In this document: in pieces, positions 42,486 to 50,454 of the stretch
Numbering within the stretch: position 1 is the stretch's first letter
Layout of the letters: each line of letters begins with the position of its first letter
Assembly (NCBI RefSeq): GCF_050122995.1
Contig: NZ_JBNLIA010000015.1
Location: forward strand, 1 to 64,000
Direction: 5' to 3'
DNA: 64,000 nt
DNA from: Haloparvum alkalitolerans
GTDB taxonomy: Archaea > Halobacteriota > Halobacteria > Halobacteriales > Haloferacaceae
Notes under the pieces: generated by a model
The model's input: the letters and a program-made list of their open reading frames with translations, nothing else
Told to the model about the DNA's origin: nothing
Databases searched by the model: none
Program-made: the position numbers and the translations under genes

Positions 42486-42506
42486 GTGATACAACGGTGA
42501 TACACA
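42486..42506 (-). promoter_or_regulatory. Direct-repeat operator of the relE-type module
   Basis: GTGATACA occurs at 42486 and again at 42497 (plus strand), an 11-base period that places both on one helix face. They lie between the antitoxin ATG and a TATA-like TTCTTTTG about 28 bases upstream, where a ribbon-helix-helix repressor would act. Confidence 0.5.
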
Positions 42507-42548
42507 AAAGAATTCCTCTCAACGGTCCAACCACGGTCACGGTCGTGT

Positions 42549-42663
42549 CAAGGGAACGTTCGTACGCACTCGGGGATCCAGTCCGCCCGCGAGACGGCGC
42601 TTTCTCCGAGGAGTACGCCGCCCACGAGCGCGCGACGCGAGTTCCGGTTTCCGTCGAGGACTG
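42549..42663 (+). pseudogene. Truncated copy of the small gene at 41675
   Basis: Bases here match about 41799-41905: CAGTCCGCCCGCGAGACGG, then GAGGAGTACGCCGCC and the same frame to a TGA followed by CGACCGCG. One base is missing between these blocks and the 5' half of the gene is absent. It is a duplication remnant lying between two toxin-antitoxin operons. Confidence 0.7.
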
Positions 42664-42693
42664 ACGACCGCGACAGCCGACTCCGATGAGACG

Positions 42694-43128
42694 CTATCCC
42701 TCAGCGGTCGGTTCGACCCGGTCGACGATCCCGTCGAAGTCGTCGTCGAAGCTCACGACCGCGTCCGCGTCGCCGCGCTCGCAGTGCGCGATCAGGTTCG
42801 CGTCGGTGAAACTCAGGTCGTGATCCCGATAGCGCTCGAACGCCTCGACAGTCCGGTCGAAGGCCGGCGGATCCGAGATCAGGAGCTCGACGACATCGGG
42901 AAACCGCCCCGCACCGCGGATCCGGTCCCCGACCGTCTTCGCCGCATCGAACGACCCCGTCCGCGACCGCGTCAGCGTGACCGTCTCGTCGTACACGTAC
43001 TCGGTCGCGTACACGCGCCCGTACGCGCCATCAAGCAGTTCGTCCATCATCGCGACCGCGGCGTCGTGTCGGGCGGCGTCACGGTCGTGATGCGCGTAGA
43101 ACACGCCCGTGTCGACGAGGACGCTCAC
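42694..43128 (-). CDS. vapC: VapC-type PIN-domain toxin
   Basis: A 144-residue PIN ribonuclease. The acidic metal site is Asp6 (LVDTGVF), Glu43 (ATEYVYDE region), Asp109 (LSFTDANLIAH) and the Asp cluster of VSFDDDFDGI (126-134). Such toxins cut tRNA or rRNA. The start codon is GTG and overlaps the antitoxin stop (GTGA), giving coupled translation after the antitoxin. Confidence 0.88.
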   Translation of the reverse strand: MSVLVDTGVFYAHHDRDAARHDAAVAMMDELLDGAYGRVYATEYVYDETVTLTRSRTGSFDAAKTVGDRIRGAGRFPDVVELLISDPPAFDRTVEAFERYRDHDLSFTDANLIAHCERGDADAVVSFDDDFDGIVDRVEPTAEG

Positions 43129-43400
43129 CCGTACAGCTCCTCGTCGATGTCCGACTCCCGCGTCCGCTTCCCCGAGGCGATCTGGCCGTCGTGAAACGCC
43201 TCGCGCTCCGCCGCGGACGCGTCCGGCTCGGACTCGCGGAACGAGTCGATCAGCTCCGCCCGCGAATCGTACGCCTCCCCGACGATACGCGCGAGCAACT
43301 CCTGTTGCGTGACACGAACGCCGGCCTCCAGACGGATTTCCGCCTGCAGCTCCTCCAACCGGGACTTCGTCGACTCGTCCATCTTGACGGACGTGCTCAT
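43125..43400 (-). CDS. vapB: VapB-like antitoxin
   Basis: A 91-residue protein: MSTSVKMDESTKSRLEELQAEIRLEAGVRVTQQELLARIV is an N-terminal ribbon-helix-helix-like DNA-binding part, and the rest (DSRAELIDSFRESEPDASAAEREAFHDGQ) is the acidic toxin-binding tail. It precedes vapC. The frame is open upstream but the ATG at 43400 sits 27 bases after a minus-strand ATTTATG TATA box, with a palindromic operator between. Confidence 0.84.
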   Translation of the reverse strand: MSTSVKMDESTKSRLEELQAEIRLEAGVRVTQQELLARIVGEAYDSRAELIDSFRESEPDASAAEREAFHDGQIASGKRTRESDIDEELYG

Positions 43401-43404
43401 AACG

Positions 43405-43430
43405 GTAGAACGTTCTACTGAGTCATAAAT
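43405..43430 (-). promoter_or_regulatory. vapBC promoter with 14-bp palindrome
   Basis: The perfect palindrome GTAGAACGTTCTAC (43405-43418) covers the expected transcription start, just downstream of the TATA box ATTTATG (minus strand, 43424-43430). This is the expected place for VapB/VapBC autorepression. Confidence 0.7.
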
Positions 43431-43611
43431 CCTCCAACCGGCCCTGTGACCCGTCGGACCATCGAGCATGGTCACACGGAGTCGACGGACGCGACCGTGC
43501 CCTCCTCGGACCGGACCGCCAGACCGGACCACCTCCCTCGGCGTTTATTCCGAACCGGGCACAGCATGATCGTAGCGTCCGAGCGTCGAAACCGCTCGGT
43601 CGCATACGACC

Positions 43612-44607
43612 ATGGCTACGCAACCGAACCCGCCGTCGCCCGACAGCGACGGTCCGACAGCCGCGCATCGTCCGTCGATCACCACGCTCGCCGCAGCGAG
43701 GGCGCGCCGCCTCGCGGCCGCGTTCCTCGAGGGCCCCGTCTTCGTCGCGCTCGTCGCCGTCGTGGAGACGCTGGTCGCCACCGCGCTGCTGGGCGTCCCG
43801 CTCTCGCCCGCGCCCGCGGTGGTGGGCCTCGTCGCCTTCGCGGTGTACGCCACCGACCACGTTGCCGACGCCGAGGCCGACGCCGCCTCCACGCCCGCGC
43901 GGGCCGCCGCCGCCCGCAGACACGCCGACCTGTTCACGGCCGCGGCCGCGCTCGCGTACGGGCTCGCCGTCGCCGTCGCGCTGTTCGGCGGCCCGCTCGC
44001 GCTCGCGATCACCCTCCTGCCCGGCGTCTGCTGGGTCTGTTACGCCTCCGACTGGCTGCCGACGGTCGGAGACGCGCTCCCGGGCGTCGCCGAGCGCGTC
44101 CCCCGGCTGAAGGACGTGCTCCTCGTCAACTCGCTCGTCGTCGCGCTCGCGTGGGCGACCGCGCTCACCCTCCTCCCGCTGGCGTTCGCCGCGCCCGCGG
44201 TCGAGGGATCCCCGACTTTCGCCGGTCTCGGCACCGCGGTCGCGCCCGTCGCGGCGGTCGTCTTCGCCTACTTCCTCCTGCGCTCGTTCGTCGACGTGGA
44301 GGTGCCCAACGTCCGCGACGTGCGCGCCGACCGCGAGGCGGGCGTCGCCACCCTGCCGACCGCGCTGGGCGTCCGCCGCACGCGCCGAACGCTGTACCTC
44401 GTCGACGGGACCGTCGTCGCGCTGATCGCGGCCGCCGGAGCCGCGGACCTGCTCGCCCCGGTCCACGTCGCCGCGCTGCTCGCGGGCGTGACCGTCTCGC
44501 TCGCGACCACCGGGCTCGTCGGCCGCGTCAGGGAACGCCGCCTCCTCGGAGTCGCCCCCGAGTGCAGCTACCTCGTGGCCGCGGCCGCGCTCCTCCTGCT
44601 CGGCTGA
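43612..44607 (+). CDS. UbiA-family prenyltransferase
   Basis: A 331-residue membrane enzyme with about eight helices. Two Asp-rich Mg-pyrophosphate sites are visible: TDHVADAEAD (81-90) and the second loop with NVRDVRADREAGVATLP. Archaeal relatives attach geranylgeranyl groups to glyceryl phosphate, quinones or hemes; the diverged first motif (TDHVADAEAD, not NDxxD) leaves the substrate open. The Ala/Val/Leu-rich composition gives long open frames on the other strand, which are not genes. A histidine kinase gene follows 167 bases downstream. Confidence 0.85.
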   Translation: MATQPNPPSPDSDGPTAAHRPSITTLAAARARRLAAAFLEGPVFVALVAVVETLVATALLGVPLSPAPAVVGLVAFAVYATDHVADAEADAASTPARAAAARRHADLFTAAAALAYGLAVAVALFGGPLALAITLLPGVCWVCYASDWLPTVGDALPGVAERVPRLKDVLLVNSLVVALAWATALTLLPLAFAAPAVEGSPTFAGLGTAVAPVAAVVFAYFLLRSFVDVEVPNVRDVRADREAGVATLPTALGVRRTRRTLYLVDGTVVALIAAAGAADLLAPVHVAALLAGVTVSLATTGLVGRVRERRLLGVAPECSYLVAAAALLLLG

Positions 44608-44774
44608 GCGGCGGCGGCAGGAGCGGCGACGGCAGCGGTGGCGGTCGACCGCCGGGGAAGGAACGGCCGCCCCCTGACTTCGATCCGCGGCCGCGAAAGA
44701 ACACGCCGCTCGTCTGGTACGTTTTTCTCGGTGACAAGAGAATTAAACCCCTTCGCGACGAGGGGACGGATGTC

Positions 44775-46556
44775 GTGTTTCCGATCGCACCGCTCCGGGC
44801 CGTCGTGACGGTCGCCGTGATCGTCGGCGTGGCCGCTGCCATCGTCGCGTGGCGCGAGCGGCCGGAGCCCGGAGCGGCCCCGCTGGCCGTGCTGCTTTCG
44901 GGGCAGGCGTGGTGGGCCGTGTTCCTGGTCTTCGAGCTCCAGGCGGAGACGCTCGCCGCGAAGGCCTTCTGGTACGACGTGCAGTGGGTCGGCGTCGTCG
45001 CCATCCCGGTGGCGTGGCTGGTGTTCGCGCTGGAGTACACCGGTCGCGACCGCCTCGTCACGCGGAAGACCGTGGCCGCGCTCTGTGTCGTCCCGGCGGT
45101 CACCGTGCTGCTCGCCGCGAGCGGCGACCCCTACGGCCTCCTCCTCCGTGACCGGTGGATCGAGTCGACCGCGTTCGGCGACTTCGTCGGCACCGCACCC
45201 GGCGTCTGGTACTACGTCACGGCCGGGTACACCTACCTGCTGGGACTGTTCGGCACGATCCCCCTGCTGCAGCTCGTCCGCGACGAAGCGCGGGCGTTCA
45301 AGGCGCAAAGCGCCGCGCTCATCGTCGGCACGCTGGCGCCGTGGACGACGAACGCCCTCCACCTGGTGGGCGCCGCCCCGGACGCGCTGGCGGGGTTCGA
45401 CCCGACGCCGCTCAGCTTCGCGGTCACGGGCGTCGCGTACCTCGGCGCGCTCACGCGCTTCCGGCTGCTCCGGACGAGCCCCTCCGCGATGCCGCGCGCG
45501 CGTCGCTACGTCTTCGACCAGGTCCACGAGGCGGCCGTGGTGATCGACAACCACGGCTACGTCGTCGACTACAACCGGGACGCGGAAACGGCGCTGGGGC
45601 TCGACCCGACCGACGCGCTCGGCCGCCCCGCGGCCGCGGTGGTCCCGGCCTACGACCGCTTACCGGAGGCGGACGACGACACCGAGCGACTCACCATCGA
45701 GGGGACCGACGGCTGGCGCCCCTACGACGTGACCGTGACGCCGCTTTCCGACTCGCGGAACCGGCAGGTGGGACGCGTCGTCACCTATCACGACGTGGGC
45801 GCCTACCTCCGGCAGCAGCAGCGGCTCGACGTGTTGGACCGCGTGCTCAGACACAACATCCGGACGGAGACGAACCTCATCCACGGCTACGCGAGCGTGG
45901 TCGGGGAAGACCCAGAACACGCCGAATCCGCCGGGGTGATCCAGGAGAGCGCGAGCCGGATCCTCCAGCTCAGCGAGCGGACGCGGTCGATCGCGTCGAT
46001 GTTCTCCGAGGAGGCCGACCCCCTCGATCCGACGCCGGTCGGGCCGCTGCTCGCGAACGCGACCGATCGGACCCGGGACCGGTACCCCGACGCGACGGTC
46101 GAACTCGGCCCGACCCCGGAGGGCGTCCACGTCGCCGCCTCGCTCGACGTGGTCGTCGAGCAACTGCTGACAAACGCGATCAGCCACAACGACGAGCCGA
46201 ACCCGACCGCGTGGGTGACGACCGCGGTCGTCGACGGCTGGGTCCACGTTGCGGTCGCGGACGACGGTCCGGGGATCGACGCGGAGGAGTGGGCCGTCAT
46301 CGACCGGGGGCGCGAGTCGCCCCTCGAACACGGGAGCGGTCTCGGCCTCTGGCTGGTGAAGTGGGGCACCGACCTGGCGGGCGGCCGCATGGAGATGGCG
46401 GACCGCCCGGGCGGCGACGGCGCGGTCGTCACCGTCGAGGTCCCGACGCTTCCCGGGCCGACGGACGACGAGGACGGCGGAGACGGTCAAGACAGCGAGG
46501 ACGGCGACAGCGACGAGACTGCGGAGGCCGGCACCCCCGACCAGTCGGACGGCTGA
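44775..46556 (+). CDS. Sensor histidine kinase with seven-helix N-terminus
   Basis: A 593-residue membrane kinase. Residues 1-235 form seven membrane helices of the histKA_7TM type (GQAWWAVFLVFELQAETLAAKAFWYDVQWVG). A PAS domain (about 245-345; DQVHEAAVVIDNHGYVVDYN) leads to the phosphoacceptor His360 in VLRHNIRTETN, then the ATPase with N box (QLLTNAISHND), DDGPGID and SGLGLWLVKW, and an acidic tail. The GTG at 44775 is preferred: a TATA-like AATTAAAC (44741-44748) lies 31 bases upstream. No response regulator gene is adjacent, as is usual for haloarchaeal orphan kinases. Confidence 0.88.
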   Translation: MFPIAPLRAVVTVAVIVGVAAAIVAWRERPEPGAAPLAVLLSGQAWWAVFLVFELQAETLAAKAFWYDVQWVGVVAIPVAWLVFALEYTGRDRLVTRKTVAALCVVPAVTVLLAASGDPYGLLLRDRWIESTAFGDFVGTAPGVWYYVTAGYTYLLGLFGTIPLLQLVRDEARAFKAQSAALIVGTLAPWTTNALHLVGAAPDALAGFDPTPLSFAVTGVAYLGALTRFRLLRTSPSAMPRARRYVFDQVHEAAVVIDNHGYVVDYNRDAETALGLDPTDALGRPAAAVVPAYDRLPEADDDTERLTIEGTDGWRPYDVTVTPLSDSRNRQVGRVVTYHDVGAYLRQQQRLDVLDRVLRHNIRTETNLIHGYASVVGEDPEHAESAGVIQESASRILQLSERTRSIASMFSEEADPLDPTPVGPLLANATDRTRDRYPDATVELGPTPEGVHVAASLDVVVEQLLTNAISHNDEPNPTAWVTTAVVDGWVHVAVADDGPGIDAEEWAVIDRGRESPLEHGSGLGLWLVKWGTDLAGGRMEMADRPGGDGAVVTVEVPTLPGPTDDEDGGDGQDSEDGDSDETAEAGTPDQSDG

Positions 46557-46619
46557 TCCCCGTCCGTCGGCGTGCGGCGCATGCCGAGCGTGCACGCGAA
46601 CCGCCGAGCCCCTTTCAGC

Positions 46620-46735
46620 GGCCGCGACCGGGGCTGGGGAGGTACGAGGACGCGGTGCGGTCGAGCCGGCTAGGTCGTTCCGGGTGGTGCCGTCCAGCGT
46701 AGCAGGATCTGCCACGGACCCGGTTCTGTCTGCGG
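46620..46735 (+). repeat. Dispersed intergenic repeat, copy 5 (decayed)
   Basis: The 303-base space between the kinase gene and the VOC gene has no gene. It keeps GGGGCTGGGGAGG with a GGTGCGG end and then GAGCCGGCTAGGTCGTTCCG with GGTGG, GTCCAGC and AGCAGGATCT, a diverged form of the core unit. Confidence 0.6.
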
Positions 46736-46859
46736 GAGAGCCAGCGGGTGCGTTCTGGACGGCACTCTCCCGAGCAACGGACACGACAGCAGACAGAAAG
46801 CCGATCCGGGAACTCGTCCGACCGAACCCCGTGGCCCGTCCTGACGCCCGATATCGCGC

Positions 46860-47624
46860 TCAGTCGCGCGTCAGGATCTCGATCTCGTGGCCGTCCTGGT
46901 CCTTCGTGAACGCGTAGTTGTGGTCACAGGACTCGGGGTCGCGGTAGTCCGCCGCCTCGCGGGTCATCAGGTCGTCCCACGCCTCCTCGAGGTCGTCGAC
47001 GCGGACGCAGAGGTGGCCCCACGCGTCGCCCATCGTGTACTCGCGGCCGTCGTAGTTGTAGGTGAGCTCCACCGTCATCGCCTCCTCGGGCGCGTCCGGG
47101 GGCGCCATGAAGTAGTTCGAGAAGGTGTCCGCCTCCCAGCGACCGGCGTGCTCGTACTCGAACTTGCGGGTCCAGAAACCGAGCGCCTCGTCGGCGTCCT
47201 CGACGCGGATCATCGTGTGGTCGAGGCTCCACTTCACGCCGTGGTCGCGCTTGACGATCTCGATCTCGTGACCGTCGGGGTCCTTCACGAACGCGTAGCG
47301 GTTGTCGCACGACTCGGGGTCGCGGTAGTCGTCGACGCCGTTGGCCATCAGCTCGTCGTAGGCGTCCTGTAGGCCGTCCTCGGGGACGCGGACGGCGATG
47401 TGGCCCCACGCGTCGCCCAGCTCGTAGGAGTGGTCGCCGTGGTTGTAGGTGAGTTCCAGCAGCGCGCCGTCCTCGTGGACGTCCTCGGGGCCGAGGTAGA
47501 CGTTGGTGAACGTGTCCGCCTCCCAGCGGCCCTTCTCCTCGTAGCCGAAGTTGGTCTGGTACCACTCGAGGCTCTCCTCTAAGTCCTCCACGCGGATCAT
47601 CACGTGGTCGAGAATGCCGCTCAT
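46860..47624 (-). CDS. Two-domain VOC (glyoxalase/dioxygenase-like) protein
   Basis: A 254-residue protein made of two similar VOC halves (about 1-128 and 129-254). Each keeps four candidate metal ligands: LDHVMIRVED/LDHTMIRVED (His), LLELTYN/TVELTYN (Glu), WGHIAVRV/WGHLCVRV (His) and DGHEIEIV/DGHEIEIL (Glu), the glyoxalase I pattern, so both may bind metal. It may detoxify methylglyoxal with an archaeal thiol, or be a dioxygenase-like enzyme. The ATG at 47624 is the family start. It is divergent from the cupin gene, 112 bases away. Confidence 0.87.
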   Translation of the reverse strand: MSGILDHVMIRVEDLEESLEWYQTNFGYEEKGRWEADTFTNVYLGPEDVHEDGALLELTYNHGDHSYELGDAWGHIAVRVPEDGLQDAYDELMANGVDDYRDPESCDNRYAFVKDPDGHEIEIVKRDHGVKWSLDHTMIRVEDADEALGFWTRKFEYEHAGRWEADTFSNYFMAPPDAPEEAMTVELTYNYDGREYTMGDAWGHLCVRVDDLEEAWDDLMTREAADYRDPESCDHNYAFTKDQDGHEIEILTRD

Positions 47625-47736
47625 ACGGGCCACGATTCGGCGCTCGGGTCGAAAAGCGTACCGGACCCGGAAGCGGCCGCGGGCGTAACGATGAAGACGC
47701 GGCCGCGTCACCGGCACACGAGACACGCCCCCGGGA

Positions 47737-48324
47737 ATGACGACCTATCCACTCATCGAGGCCCCGCGGAGCGGCAAGCGGGTCCGGTATCTCGAAACGC
47801 CCGACGCCACCGGCGAGGACGCCGCCACGTTCGAGATGTGGCTGGCCCCGCCCCCCGAGTCGCACGGCCCGATGCGGCACGTCCACCCGGAGCAGGACGA
47901 GACGCTCGAGGTCCGGACCGGCCGCCTCGGCGTCTGGCACGACGGCGAGACGCGACGGCTCTCCCCCGGCGAGCGGGCGACGATCCCGGCCGGAGACCCC
48001 CACCGGTTCTGGAACGCGGGCGAGGGCGAACTCCACATGGTCGGGTCGGTCGCGCCGGCGCTGGCCACGGAGCCGTTCATGTACGTCACCTACGGGCTCG
48101 CGGCCGACCATCCGGCGACGCCTTCGGGGATGCCGCTCAACCCGCTCCGACTCGCGCCGGTCCTCGAAACGTACGACGACCTGCTCTACCTCGCACGCGC
48201 TCCCGTCCCGATCCAGAAACGCGCGATCCGGGCGACCGCACGGATCGGCCGCCTCGCCGGCTACCCGACCGATTACCCCGAGTACATCCCGCCGTCCCGC
48301 CGTGACGACCTTCTGACGGAGTGA
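47737..48324 (+). CDS. Cupin-domain protein
   Basis: A 195-residue protein with one cupin barrel (about 20-110). Motif 1 reads HGPMRHVHPEQDETLEVRTGRLGVW and motif 2 reads IPAGDPHRFWNAGEGE; the His/His/Glu and second His could hold a metal. The C-terminal 70 residues are helical, with IQKRAIRATARIGRLAGY and a Tyr/Pro-rich end, often seen in haloarchaeal cupins of unknown role. It stands between the VOC gene and a low-complexity tract. Confidence 0.82.
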   Translation: MTTYPLIEAPRSGKRVRYLETPDATGEDAATFEMWLAPPPESHGPMRHVHPEQDETLEVRTGRLGVWHDGETRRLSPGERATIPAGDPHRFWNAGEGELHMVGSVAPALATEPFMYVTYGLAADHPATPSGMPLNPLRLAPVLETYDDLLYLARAPVPIQKRAIRATARIGRLAGYPTDYPEYIPPSRRDDLLTE

Positions 48325-48327
48325 CTC

Positions 48328-48450
48328 GGAAGCGGCGGCGGACGGTGGCGGACGGCGGCGGGAGGCGGCGGGCGGTGGCGGACCGTGGCGAGCGGTGGCG
48401 AACGGTGGCGGACGGCGACGGGCGGCGACGGGCGGCGGCGGACCGTGGCG
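48328..48450 (+). repeat. G-rich low-complexity tract
   Basis: Short units such as GGCGGCGGACGGTGGCGGAC are repeated irregularly, nearly all bases being G on one strand side with C and A spacers. It lies in the 243-base space after the cupin gene. It may form G-quadruplexes; no gene is seen. Confidence 0.7.
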
Positions 48451-48567
48451 GACTGCGGCCGCGGCCGACTCCCCGAAACACGCGCGACCGTGTGCGAACG
48501 ACACGCGAACGTTGCGGAGAGGGCTGCCGCCTGACGAAGGGCCTTTAGGTCGGCGGTGAGACGGGGC

Positions 48568-50085
48568 ATGTCCGCCGTGTCCTCCGTCCCCAACCCCTTC
48601 AGGCTCGCCATCCTCTACATCGGGTTCGCGCTGGCCCGGGCCGGGCTCATCGAGCGCGAGCGCGTGGTCCGGACCACGGACCTCGCGTGGCCCCGGATCG
48701 TCACCGGCGTCGCCCGCATGTCGAAGAACGCCGTGGACGTGGCGATGGTCGGCTCCGCGGTCGGCGTCTCCGCGGTCGCTGGCGTCGGCTTCGCCGGCCC
48801 CTTCTGGGGGCTCGCGTTCGCCATCGGCGGCGGCGTCGCCGGCGGCACCATCGCGCTCGTCTCCCAGCGCTACGGCGCCGAGGCGCACGAGGAACTCGGG
48901 CTCGCCGTGCGCTCCTCGACGCTGCTCGTCGTCGTCGTCAGCCTCCCCGTCACCGCCGCCTTCTGGCTGATCCCCGGAGAGCTCATCGGCCTCATCTCCA
49001 GCAACGAGCGGGCCATCGCGCTCGGCGCCGACTACCTCAAGATCGTCGGGCTCGGCGTCCCCTTCGCGGGGCTGAACCTCGTCGGGAGCCGCGTGCTCGT
49101 CGGCGCGGACGACGCCTACACCGCGATGCAGGTCCGGGCCGGCGGCGCCGTCGTCAACGTCGTCCTCAACGCCGTCTTCATCTTCGGACTCGGCTGGGGC
49201 GTCGAGGGCGCGGCGCTCGGCACCGTCCTCTCGAACGTGGTCGCGGTCGCCGCGTTCGCGGTCGGGCTCACTCGCGGCGCCCTTCCCGGGATGGGCGCGT
49301 TCCCCGTCACGATCGACCCCTTCGGGAACTACCTCGACCCCGGAACGCTGCGGGACCTCGTGGAGATCGGCGCGCCGGTCGGCGCGCGCAACCTGGTGTG
49401 GACGGTCGCGGAGTTCCCGATGCTCGCCATCCTCGACGTGTTCGGCGAGAACACCGTCGCCGCGTTCGTCATCGCCCGCCGCATCTGGGGGATCATGAAC
49501 ACCCCCGGCTGGGGCTTCGGGCTCGCCTCCTCCAGCCTCGTCGGGCAGGAACTCGGCACGAACGACGAGGCGTCCGCGGAGGCGTACGCGCGCGACATCA
49601 TCCGCTTCTCCGTGGCGACCTACCTCGTCTCCGCGGCGCTCATCGCCGTCGCCGCGGCGGACATCGTCGTCCTGTTCGCCGATAGCCCCGACAGTCCGGC
49701 GATCCCCATCGCGACGAACCTCGTCTACGCCGCCTGCGTCGCCGTCATCCTGCAGGGCGTCTCCGGCGGCGCCGCGGGGCCGCTCGACGCCGCCGGCGAC
49801 ACGAAGATCCCCTTCCTGAGCCAACTGCTCGGGATGTTCGGCGGCTCGATCCCGCTGGCGTACCTGGGCGCGGCGGGGCTCTCCGTCCCCTCGGTGACCG
49901 TCCCGCTACTGGGCGTCGCCACGCCCGCGGTCGCGCTCGCGCCGCTCGGCTACTGGGGGCTCTACCTCGCGTTCCTCGCCGAGACCTCCATCCCCGCCGC
50001 GATCAACTACGCCCGCTTCCGGACCGGCAAGTGGAAGGCGATCAGTCAGAACTACCGTCCCGACGCCGCGGCCGCGGACGACTGA
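48568..50085 (+). CDS. MATE family efflux transporter
   Basis: A 505-residue multidrug/cation antiporter with 12 helices in two MatE halves. It reads MSKNAVDVAMVGSAVGVSAVAGVGFA near residue 55, GLGVPFAGLNLVGSRVLVGADDAY, and in the second half RRIWGIMNTPGWGFGLASSSLVGQELG. It probably exports organic cations or drugs with Na or H. The ATG at 48568 follows a TATA-like CCTTTAGG by about 25 bases. Long N-terminal hydrophilic helix of about 45 residues. A second MATE gene lies at 54.3 kb but is only distantly similar. Confidence 0.9.
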   Translation: MSAVSSVPNPFRLAILYIGFALARAGLIERERVVRTTDLAWPRIVTGVARMSKNAVDVAMVGSAVGVSAVAGVGFAGPFWGLAFAIGGGVAGGTIALVSQRYGAEAHEELGLAVRSSTLLVVVVSLPVTAAFWLIPGELIGLISSNERAIALGADYLKIVGLGVPFAGLNLVGSRVLVGADDAYTAMQVRAGGAVVNVVLNAVFIFGLGWGVEGAALGTVLSNVVAVAAFAVGLTRGALPGMGAFPVTIDPFGNYLDPGTLRDLVEIGAPVGARNLVWTVAEFPMLAILDVFGENTVAAFVIARRIWGIMNTPGWGFGLASSSLVGQELGTNDEASAEAYARDIIRFSVATYLVSAALIAVAAADIVVLFADSPDSPAIPIATNLVYAACVAVILQGVSGGAAGPLDAAGDTKIPFLSQLLGMFGGSIPLAYLGAAGLSVPSVTVPLLGVATPAVALAPLGYWGLYLAFLAETSIPAAINYARFRTGKWKAISQNYRPDAAAADD

Positions 50086-50129
50086 GAGAACTGTGTGGGA
50101 TGGGTCGTCCATGTCGGCGGCCGCTTCGA

Positions 50130-50345
50130 CAGCGTACAGAAAGCCCCGACCGACTCCCTCTACGTAGCTGACCGATCTCGGTCTGTCACAGACCCTGCTG
50201 CGCGGAACAGCACCACCCAGAAAGCCCCAGCCACCGCCCCGTGACCGCACAGCCCCGCAGCCTCACGCCTCCCCAGCCTCGGTCGCAGCGACACGCGAAG
50301 CGGTCGCCGCGGCGCGCGCCGACCGCACGGCACCGCACGGCATCT
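50130..50345 (-). repeat. Dispersed intergenic repeat, copy 6 (reverse orientation)
   Basis: In the 369-base space before gatB. The minus strand gives the CGAGGCTGGGGAGG module with GTGAGGCTGCGGGG (50247-50285), then GGTGGCTGGGGCTTTCTGGG with a CAGCAGGGTCTGTGACAGA string (50187-50235), and a second short core (about 50138-50148). Same modules and order as copies 2-4. Confidence 0.65.
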
Positions 50346-50454
50346 CCCAGTGCCGCAGGGTACCGCACCGCCCAGTACGGCACGGGAGTGCACCGTTCCG
50401 CGTCGGCTCGGCGTCCCGACACGTTTTACACACCGCACGCGCTACGGTCGCGCA

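Noticed and set aside
35594..43430. Prophage or integrated plasmid in the toxin-antitoxin region
   Set aside because: No integrase, capsid, replication or tRNA attachment site is seen, and the S-layer gene is a core function.
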